Origin: Candidatus Saccharibacteria bacterium HGW-Saccharibacteria-1
GTDB taxonomy: Bacteria; Patescibacteriota; Saccharimonadia; Saccharimonadales; Saccharimonadaceae
Assembly (NCBI GenBank): GCA_002839415.1
Contig: PGXZ01000003.1
Span: forward strand, 1-64,000
Direction of reading: 5' to 3'
DNA length: 64,000 nucleotides
A model generated the notes under the pieces. It was not told the origin of the DNA. It saw nothing but the letters and a program-made list of their open reading frames with translations, and made no database searches. Both the position numbers and the translations under genes were made by a program. This document shows, piece by piece, positions 1-5,529 of the stretch (positions are counted from its first letter, which is position 1; each line of letters starts with the position of its first letter).

Positions 1-117
1 ATAGAAGATGATAACAATAGTTGCTAGAATTCCAATTATTACTATGACTACTAGGAGTTCTACTATGGTGAAGGCGGATTGGAAGTTTTTGTTTTTAAGA
101 TTTACATTAAGTTGCAT
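1..117 (-). CDS. Type IV prepilin-like protein, N-terminal part (runs off window)
   Basis: Only the first 39 codons are in view. They read as a short basic leader ending in QSA, followed by FTIVELLVV and a long hydrophobic helix, which is the class III signal and assembly helix of type IV pilins and pseudopilins. The prepilin peptidase would cut before FTIVE. Position -1 is Ala rather than the usual Gly, and Glu+5 is present. The ATG at 117 has no Shine-Dalgarno sequence. A TGC-TAGAAT extended -10 box ends 7 nt before it, so the mRNA is probably leaderless. The product would be a pilus or pseudopilus subunit in the membrane, relevant to twitching, DNA uptake or host attachment. Whether it is a major or minor pilin cannot be told. 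Confidence 0.85.
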   Translation of the reverse strand, partial: MQLNVNLKNKNFQSAFTIVELLVVIVIIGILATIVIIFY

Positions 118-124
118 ATGCTAA

Positions 125-133
125 ATTCTAGCA
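125..133 (-). promoter_or_regulatory. Extended -10 of prepilin gene, leaderless type
   Basis: Minus-strand TGC followed by TAGAAT (130-125), 7 nt before the ATG at 117. There is no good -35 hexamer, and the TGn element could replace it. Confidence 0.5.
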
Positions 134-305
134 CTACTATAACTTTAAATAAATAGCGCCTTAACCATTTTATAAAGTTACGGTTTATTTAGCATTAAAG
201 TAATTCATTTTGTAATAGTTTTAATCCTGCTGAAAATAAAAGTAGGGCGGTAAGTTCTATGTTAATAGGCTGCAAAACCAGACTAAATGAATAACTGTAT
301 TTAAA

Positions 306-334
306 AAAGCTCGGTAATTTACTTACCGAGCTTT
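306..334 (-). terminator. Intrinsic terminator after the 369-986 gene
   Basis: 12-bp perfect stem (AAAGCTCGGTAA pairing with TTACCGAGCTTT) with a 5-nt loop, lying about 35 nt past the stop of the minus-strand gene. The arms give A/T tracts on both sides. Confidence 0.75.
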
Positions 335-368
335 AGTTTTTTATTATAGTTTGTTCTTGAAGATGTAT

Positions 369-986
369 TTAGTATTCTGAGACCATCAATGCTACGCCTA
401 TGTTTTGCCAATCATCCTTAAAGATCTCTCTCTTGATCGATATGGTTTTTTGATGGTTGAAACTTTCTGATTTTGCGACCTCCTGCATAACGTAGAATTT
501 AAAATCTTCGGTTAGCTGAATTGAATTTAGTTCAATAATGGCATCCGAAATCATACACATAGCTAGGCCTACTCGACGCTCTTCTTGCCGGGGCTTTTTA
601 CTGCAAAGTATTTGGTTTGCTAACACGTAGTAGAAAGAATAATTATTGTCATCGTTGGCTTTTACTTCATAAGCTTTAGCTAGCTTATAAAATTCAGTTA
701 TGATTTCTCTATTTCTTGCACTTAAAAGCTTGAATATTGGCTTGAATGGCGCAAGTTCGTTTAACCTTCTAAGGCCGGAATAGCTGTTTGTTATCACTCC
801 TTCGCTGCAATCAGTTCCAAGATCTTCATTTTGCCATTTCCATAAATACTTATTGTAATAATATTCATTTGTTCTGGCGGCTGGATCAATAAATACAGAT
901 TTTACAATTGCGTCTTTGTCCACTGCCATACGAAAGCCTACATCTGTAGGTTCAACCAAAAATGTGTTTGAAGCATTACGTTCCAT
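369..986 (-). CDS. Hypothetical soluble protein, 205 aa
   Basis: I do not recognise this family. The protein is charged and rich in aromatic residues (a KYLWKWQNED stretch near residue 50). It has no membrane segment or signal peptide, and a helical C-terminal half. The ATG at 986 is preferred over the in-frame GTG at 989 because AGGAGG lies 7 nt upstream of the ATG. The gene stands alone, divergent from the 1163 gene and followed by an intrinsic terminator, so it is its own transcription unit. The good Shine-Dalgarno sequence contrasts with many neighbours that have none. Confidence 0.75.
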   Translation of the reverse strand: MERNASNTFLVEPTDVGFRMAVDKDAIVKSVFIDPAARTNEYYYNKYLWKWQNEDLGTDCSEGVITNSYSGLRRLNELAPFKPIFKLLSARNREIITEFYKLAKAYEVKANDDNNYSFYYVLANQILCSKKPRQEERRVGLAMCMISDAIIELNSIQLTEDFKFYVMQEVAKSESFNHQKTISIKREIFKDDWQNIGVALMVSEY

Positions 987-1149
987 CACACTTCCTCCTA
1001 GAATATATATTTCTGAAACAAACTTTTAAAAAACTGTCAGTCTGTACTGCCAACTTTTTACAGTGAGTATCAGATAACTAGTTTTGGATTGTATAATATA
1101 CAGTATTATTTGTCAAATGGCCACCATTAGTCGTATCGAAGTTATGTTC

Positions 1150-1155
1150 TATAAT
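1150..1155 (+). promoter_or_regulatory. -10 box of YdjM-like gene, leaderless type
   Basis: TATAAT ends 7 nt before the ATG at 1163, and there is no Shine-Dalgarno sequence. The -35 region is weak. Confidence 0.5.
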
Positions 1156-1162
1156 AGATAGT

Positions 1163-1741
1163 ATGATTGCCAGAACCCACGACCTAGCTGCAATTACAGC
1201 ATTAAGTATTGCCATATTGTTAGTCTCGGCTCATCCGATAACTTTATCGACCTTAATATTTGCAATCATAGCCAATCTAGTTGGCGGGATTGTGCCTGAT
1301 ATTGACCAGCCGACTGCCCCGTTCTGGCGAAACTTGCCTATCGGCAATGTGTTCGGAAAGGTTTTTAGTAAAATGACAGGTGGCCATCGGTTTATCACTC
1401 ACTCAATTTTAGGCGTGCTAATTATTGGCTATTTATTTTTTGTCTTGCTAAATTTTATTAGTCCAATTATTGGATCGGTCGATGTTAATGTTGTTTGGTG
1501 GGCGTTTATGATTGGAATATTGTCTCATTTGATAATGGATACTTTCAACAAAGAAGGAGTGCCTTGGTTGCTGCCTATTCCAATTAAAATAGGTTTTTTG
1601 CCGATTAAGGCCTTAAGGATTGAAACAGATTCATGGGTTGAAAATTGGGTAATATTTCCGGGGTTGGTCATTTTTAATTGTTGCTTGTACTTAATAAATT
1701 ATCAATATATTTTGCATTTGTTGAGGACGATGGTCGTTTAG
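1163..1741 (+). CDS. YdjM/DUF457-family inner-membrane putative metal-dependent hydrolase
   Basis: 192 aa with about four membrane segments. Family hallmarks are visible: PDIDQP near residue 46, GHRFITHSILG near residue 75, and SHLIMDTFNKEG near residue 120 followed by WLLPIP. These His/Asp clusters inside membrane-spanning segments match the LexA-regulated YdjM family (DUF457). That family is a predicted metal-dependent hydrolase of membrane lipids, with no proven reaction. The length is normal for the family. The start is fixed by a TATAAT box ending 7 nt upstream. It is a single gene, followed by the A-tract-split gene at 1856. Confidence 0.85.
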   Translation: MIARTHDLAAITALSIAILLVSAHPITLSTLIFAIIANLVGGIVPDIDQPTAPFWRNLPIGNVFGKVFSKMTGGHRFITHSILGVLIIGYLFFVLLNFISPIIGSVDVNVVWWAFMIGILSHLIMDTFNKEGVPWLLPIPIKIGFLPIKALRIETDSWVENWVIFPGLVIFNCCLYLINYQYILHLLRTMVV

Positions 1742-1855
1742 GCCTTGACCGTCAATTTGACTAAACTTCAAAAATAGTATTATAATATATTTATTCGGAA
1801 TCAATATTCGAATGGAATTTTTACATTTTGAAAATACATTTCAAGGGGGTTTGTG

Positions 1856-2280
1856 ATGAAATCGCAAATTAAAAAAACCGTTGGTGAGATTGCGGCAGAA
1901 TGGTGGTTTTATTGCTTAAACAATCGATTTCTAGCGGTTTTACGAAAAGCCAAAATCGCTCGAAAAAATCAATCTTAAAATCTATCCATGAAAACGGCCA
2001 GAGTAGTGATGCTAATTACGATTTTTTTAAATATTATTTAGCACAGGTTATTAACACTATGGTTCGTAATGGTCTAGAGATTGGCATTTACACCGGTGAC
2101 GAAGCTTCAATCGGCATCGTAAATCGTTGCCTAATCGAATCGGGACTTAAGCCTGAAAATATTGATTGGCCACCTGAAACAGAAATGGATATTAGTTCGG
2201 AAAGTATCGTTGTGTACTATGAATTAGATCCTGACCCGACTACACTGTGGGTAGCCGAGCGATTCCCGCCTGTTATGTAA
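1856..2280 (+). CDS. Hypothetical gene split by a -1 shift at an A6 tract
   Basis: ATG at 1856 follows a strong AAGGGGG with 6-nt spacing and opens a basic reading frame (starting MKSQIKKTVGE) that stops at 1978. The remaining coding sequence, to TAA at 2278-2280, lies in the -1 frame. In that frame the only upstream start is an ATG at 1900 without a Shine-Dalgarno sequence, and the segment before residue 25 looks like out-of-frame translation. Joining the frames at A-AAA-AAT (1963-1969) gives one 141-aa protein with an acidic C-terminal half. The causes could be programmed -1 frameshifting, RNA polymerase slippage, a real indel (pseudogene) or a sequencing error. Function is not recognised. 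A terminator follows at 2288-2320. Confidence 0.6.
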
Positions 2281-2287
2281 AAATGTA

Positions 2288-2320
2288 ATAAGCCCGAGAT
2301 TATATTATTCTCGGGCTTAT
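2288..2320. terminator. Bidirectional intrinsic terminator
   Basis: 12-bp stem (ATAAGCCCGAGA with TCTCGGGCTTAT) and a 9-nt loop, with T tracts on both strands, between convergent genes ending at 2280 and 2324. Confidence 0.85.
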
Positions 2321-2323
2321 TTT

Positions 2324-3499
2324 TTATACTTTTTCAAGATTGTGCAGTTTGATGATTGTTATTAGTGTCAATGGCGCAAATATTGCTATTGTAGCGACCA
2401 TTGTTAATCGAATGTCGACATTGCCAGCTAGACTAATTATCCAAACTGTTGGTATATAAATTAGCTGCGACAATGACTTCATTATAGAGATTATAATCGA
2501 TTGGTTTTTACCCGGAGCGGCTTCTTGAACTAGTGGTTTTAGCGTTGCTGATGCAAAGCCCTGGCTGGCTCCAATTAGAGAATATAACCATATTGTTATT
2601 ATCGACAAATTGAAGCTCATTATTATTAACGCGATCAGGGTTAGTGATGTTGATACGGCAAGTTTTTGCCAGCTATTCAGCGAATGAACTATGCGACCAC
2701 CTACCTTAGCGCCAATAGTTGCCGAGGCTGAATTGATTATCCATCCTATTGCAACGATTTCCATTGGTACGCCAGCTAGTATTAGTAGCGGAGTTAACGC
2801 CCATATAATGGAGTGCGTAATCTCGGTACCGATTGCGTAACTAATTATTCGCCAGCGCAATACCGGATTAGTCCCGACTGTGCTTTTTGCGACATGCAAT
2901 ATATCTTTAATAGGGTTCTTGTGAGTACAAACATGTCGCTCACCTTCTTCCTTTATTAGTAATGATAATATAAACCCTGCTAAATATGGCAAAGCAGAAA
3001 TTAAAATTGCTAATCTAAAATTTATTGCGCCGATTGCTCCGCCGATAATCAATGCGATTATTTGTGCGATAAATTTCCAGGTGGCGATGCTAGCTGATTG
3101 ATCGTGAAGCATTTTACCGCTACTATCAAGTTTTTGAGTGTAGGCTCTAATTAAGCCGTCGTCAGCCCCTTGACTAAGAGCAATCGCAATACCAAAAATC
3201 AGCTCGCCAATAATTACATCGTAAAAACTTGTAGCTTGTGAATAAAAGATCAAGGCCACGACGCAACCAAGGTCGCCAATCGCATTAAATGTTTTTCGAC
3301 TGAATCGATCAGCTAACCATCCTGTCGGAATGTTAATTAGCATCAGAATAACTGTAAAGACAGCTTGACTTAATCCAATCATACCTTGGTCGAGGCCAAT
3401 TGAATTGTAAAACGGTGTCATAATTGGCATCGCCATTAGGGTGCTAGTGAGAATCATTTCCAAACGTAAACAGACCAGACTTGCTTTGATATTTTTCAC
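2324..3499 (-). CDS. Major facilitator superfamily transporter
   Basis: 391 aa with about 12 hydrophobic segments. The loop after the second helix carries the MFS motif A variant PTGWLADRFSRK. The fold is that of the MFS_1 group of proton-coupled exporters. Substrate cannot be assigned; small drug-like compounds or metabolites are usual for this type. The start is GTG at 3499, with GGAGG 8 nt upstream. Its 5' region (3500-3650) holds a terminator and a second half-copy of that terminator sequence, so read-through from the small transcript at 3749 could influence it. Confidence 0.85.
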   Translation of the reverse strand: MKNIKASLVCLRLEMILTSTLMAMPIMTPFYNSIGLDQGMIGLSQAVFTVILMLINIPTGWLADRFSRKTFNAIGDLGCVVALIFYSQATSFYDVIIGELIFGIAIALSQGADDGLIRAYTQKLDSSGKMLHDQSASIATWKFIAQIIALIIGGAIGAINFRLAILISALPYLAGFILSLLIKEEGERHVCTHKNPIKDILHVAKSTVGTNPVLRWRIISYAIGTEITHSIIWALTPLLILAGVPMEIVAIGWIINSASATIGAKVGGRIVHSLNSWQKLAVSTSLTLIALIIMSFNLSIITIWLYSLIGASQGFASATLKPLVQEAAPGKNQSIIISIMKSLSQLIYIPTVWIISLAGNVDIRLTMVATIAIFAPLTLITIIKLHNLEKV

Positions 3500-3599
3500 T
3501 AAAATATCCTCCTTTTTTAATCTTGAAATGTAAAAGTACGTCGCTACATTTTTGTGTAGCCAGAAAAGTCCCCGATTATTAGATTCTTAGTAATTTAAA

Positions 3600-3620
3600 A
3601 GTCCCCGACTATCGGAGACT
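3600..3620 (-). terminator. Intrinsic terminator of the small transcript 3749-3600
   Basis: On the minus strand AGTCTCCGA-TAG-TCGGGGACT forms a 9-bp stem (one G-U pair) followed by TTTTAAATT. A half-copy of the 3' arm (TCGGGGACTTTT) recurs about 30 nt further on, near 3565-3576. Confidence 0.7.
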
Positions 3621-3650
3621 CATCCAGTTTCATAATATATTTAGTTTATT

Positions 3651-3749
3651 TTAATACTTGATAAGTCTCTTGTTCATTTGCGCCAACATAAAACTGAGGC
3701 CACTGTGTGTGGTTGGCGTTGATTGAACTGAGTACTTATTGTTGTTCAT
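3651..3749 (-). CDS. Candidate 32-aa small protein encoded in a long RNA hairpin
   Basis: ATG at 3749 sits 7 nt after a TATAAT box and opens a 32-codon frame (starting MNNNKYSVQS, ending MNKRLIKY) that stops at 3651, with a terminator 30 nt later. The same stretch can fold into a long interrupted hairpin: on the plus strand ATAAGT, CTC, GTTCA and GCGCCAAC (3661-3687) pair with GTTGGCGT, TGAAC, GAG and ACTTAT (3712-3739). So this unit is either a leaderless small-protein mRNA or a structured non-coding RNA of about 150 nt. I cannot decide between these. No family was recognised. Confidence 0.4.
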   Translation of the reverse strand: MNNNKYSVQSTPTTHSGLSFMLAQMNKRLIKY

Positions 3750-3756
3750 GATAGTA

Positions 3757-3784
3757 ATTATATCATGATAGGTGAATTTTACAA
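3757..3784 (-). promoter_or_regulatory. Promoter of the small transcript
   Basis: Minus-strand TTGTAA (3784-3779), 16-nt spacer, TATAAT (3762-3757). The -10 is flanked by two copies of ATCATGA, part of the palindrome ATCATGAT, a possible operator. Confidence 0.6.
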
Positions 3785-3809
3785 GCATAAATATAAATTA
3801 AATTTCAGT

Positions 3810-4496
3810 TTATGATGTTGTTTTTTGTATCGATGTTGGCTTAATTAAAGCTGGCTTTATTTGCCTAACAAATTCTAAACTGGTATCAAGAAACAGCATA
3901 CCGTCACCTTGATTAGGATCGTTAATTATGTACATTTTATTGTTAAATATTTCCCAAAAATTATTTTTACAATAGTCTGTTATAAAGGCCATTGCGGCTG
4001 GGTCTAATATATACTGTGTTATCGAGCCTTGTCCTCTGCGTGCGTATATAGAAAAGTTATCTGAAAAACTACCCTCGAGACTAATTTGTTCTAGGTCATT
4101 TACCAGCATATACTCGCCTATCAAAGCGCTGCTGATGGCGTATTTTTTACTTAGTCCGACAATATGAGCATCCGTATTAAAAGGCAACATTAAATTATAG
4201 ATTGTTGCACCAGGTTCTGTATTGGTATTGGCTTTTTCTTCAGGATTTAGATTGAAATGCTCGGTTGTTATAAAGATCGAATAATTCATGCCATTTATTG
4301 AATCATTTGTGGCGAGTTTTAGGTCATAGCCTTTTGAATAATAGGACATAATCAAAGCCCTATTTGTAGGATTGGTTATGTTGTTTTTTGCTCGATGACT
4401 AATTGTTAGTTTTTTGTAGATATATGCGCCAATAATAAAGATGCACAAGATTACCAGAGTTTGAAGAGAATCGTTTGCGGTATTGGTTTCAAGCAT
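3810..4496 (-). CDS. Hypothetical N-terminally membrane-anchored protein, 228 aa
   Basis: One hydrophobic segment at residues 14-28 (LVILCIFIIGAYIY) follows a short polar N terminus, and the rest is a soluble mixed alpha/beta domain ending in a Thr/Lys-rich tail. This suggests a single-pass protein with the large domain facing the cytoplasm, because KK follows the helix. I do not recognise the domain. There is no Shine-Dalgarno sequence at the ATG. A 9-codon upstream ORF (4518-4489) overlaps the start and may provide translational coupling. Confidence 0.7.
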   Translation of the reverse strand: MLETNTANDSLQTLVILCIFIIGAYIYKKLTISHRAKNNITNPTNRALIMSYYSKGYDLKLATNDSINGMNYSIFITTEHFNLNPEEKANTNTEPGATIYNLMLPFNTDAHIVGLSKKYAISSALIGEYMLVNDLEQISLEGSFSDNFSIYARRGQGSITQYILDPAAMAFITDYCKNNFWEIFNNKMYIINDPNQGDGMLFLDTSLEFVRQIKPALIKPTSIQKTTS

Positions 4497-4518
4497 ATTG
4501 TGTCTGTATTTTTTGCAT
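4489..4518 (-). CDS. Candidate leaderless 9-codon upstream ORF
   Basis: Minus-strand ATG at 4518 lies 7 nt after TATAAT (4531-4526). It encodes MQKIQTQYA and stops at TGA 4491-4489, overlapping the ATG (4496) of the 228-aa gene. If real, ribosomes load on the leaderless uORF and re-initiate on the gene. Very short, so mainly a positional argument. Confidence 0.3.
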   Translation of the reverse strand: MQKIQTQYA

Positions 4519-4525
4519 TAGCTTA

Positions 4526-4531
4526 ATTATA
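4526..4531 (-). promoter_or_regulatory. -10 box upstream of the uORF/228-aa gene
   Basis: Minus-strand TATAAT. A transcript from it starts at about the uORF ATG and gives the 228-aa gene a 22-nt leader lacking a Shine-Dalgarno sequence. Confidence 0.5.
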
Positions 4532-4673
4532 AGGCATTTGAATGATTTATAAAAATATGCGGTTTGACTGCGAACTTATTTTATAATAATATAGCTCTAA
4601 TCTTGATTGAGTGGCTTTCCTGCTCTGCAGGTTATGTTGTTTAAAAATTTGACAAGACTATACGGAGGTTGCC

Positions 4674-5186
4674 GTGAGTATTTTTGCTGATATTGCAATT
4701 GCTATGGACAAAGCTATTAGGCTAAAAAATAATATCAATTTACCGGATGCTGCCAGAGAATACAATAACTTAATTCGACTATGTAATGCTAAAATTGGAT
4801 TGATAATGTCGTTTGCAAAAGATAAGCAAAATTTACCAAATGATTTTGTTTGGGTTGAGTATTCGGTTGGCGTTCGAGAGCCGGGTTTTGTTGTATCTGA
4901 TTTAATCCATGAAACTACCAGGAAAATTTCTGGAGATAACGTGGTTGAAATATTTAAAAGTATTGTTTTTATACCCGGCGAAGATAATGATTCATTGGAA
5001 AAAAATGACAAGTTAGCTTATTGTTATAGCTCCGACAATAAATTGTCGTATAAGTACGGCGGAATGTGTTATTTGCGTGAGGTAAAGCCTGTTTCAAATG
5101 ACCCGCTATCCCACGTGAACTTTCCGGTGCTAGAAAATGTTTTTTCCGGCCTAAGGCTGATTGAGCAAGAATTCAAGTCACTATAG
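4674..5186 (+). CDS. Hypothetical protein, 170 aa
   Basis: Soluble protein with no recognised domain. The N-terminal 40 residues are helical and Asp/Lys/Asn-rich, the centre has FVWVEYSVGVREPGF, and the C terminus is amphipathic. The start is GTG at 4674, preceded by GGAGG with 5-nt spacing, which excludes the overlapping antisense frame. A TTGACT (4564-4569) lies 17 nt before a weak TAATAT, giving a leader of about 75 nt that contains a small CCTGC-TCT-GCAGG hairpin (4620-4632). A terminator follows. Confidence 0.7.
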   Translation: MSIFADIAIAMDKAIRLKNNINLPDAAREYNNLIRLCNAKIGLIMSFAKDKQNLPNDFVWVEYSVGVREPGFVVSDLIHETTRKISGDNVVEIFKSIVFIPGEDNDSLEKNDKLAYCYSSDNKLSYKYGGMCYLREVKPVSNDPLSHVNFPVLENVFSGLRLIEQEFKSL

Positions 5187-5206
5187 TTTGTTATTTAAAC
5201 AAGATT

Positions 5207-5229
5207 GACTCTGCCTACGTGGCAGGGTC
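5207..5229 (+). terminator. Intrinsic terminator of the 4674 gene
   Basis: 9-bp stem GACTCTGCC/GGCAGGGTC (one G-U pair), 5-nt loop, then TTTTTATTTT. Confidence 0.85.
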
Positions 5230-5245
5230 TTTTTATTTTACAAAA

Positions 5246-5273
5246 TTAATCCCACATTTTCGGGTGGGATTAA
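5246..5273 (-). terminator. Intrinsic terminator of the 25-aa gene
   Basis: 10-bp stem TTAATCCCAC/GTGGGATTAA, 8-nt loop. On the minus strand it is followed by a T-rich stretch. Confidence 0.75.
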
Positions 5274-5300
5274 CTAAACTTAAAATAATTAAATTAAAGA

Positions 5301-5378
5301 TTATTTCTTTTGTGATTTAAGCTTTTTCTTTAAAAGACGTTTGCGGCTAGCGCCGTGCCAATTCTTGTGTTTTGCCAT
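5301..5378 (-). CDS. Very small, highly basic protein, 25 aa
   Basis: The frame from ATG 5378 to TAA 5301 encodes a 25-aa peptide with 11 Lys/Arg and two His (starts MAKHKNWHGASRKR, ends KSQKK). It has its own terminator. A possible promoter, TTGACC with 16-nt spacer to TATATA, lies upstream. Such composition is typical of minimal ribosome-associated proteins (bTHX or bS22/COX24-like), but I cannot show homology. An RNA-binding role is inference. The unit of promoter, frame and terminator with no other gene on either strand makes a real gene likely. Confidence 0.6.
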   Translation of the reverse strand: MAKHKNWHGASRKRLLKKKLKSQKK

Positions 5379-5529
5379 AATTATTAGTCCGATCAATTTA
5401 TATCTATATAATCATAACACGTAAGTGGTCAAATTGATAAATATTGCATTTGATTTTTTGTAATTTGTAGTTGATTTCGCTGTTAATTATCAGTTTATTG
5501 CGCTAAAATACAACTAAAGGATAAGAACT

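Noticed and set aside
1900-2280. Independent gene starting at ATG 1900
   Set aside because: No ribosome site, and the first 20 or so codons overlap the well-initiated frame from 1856. A single split gene explains both frames better.
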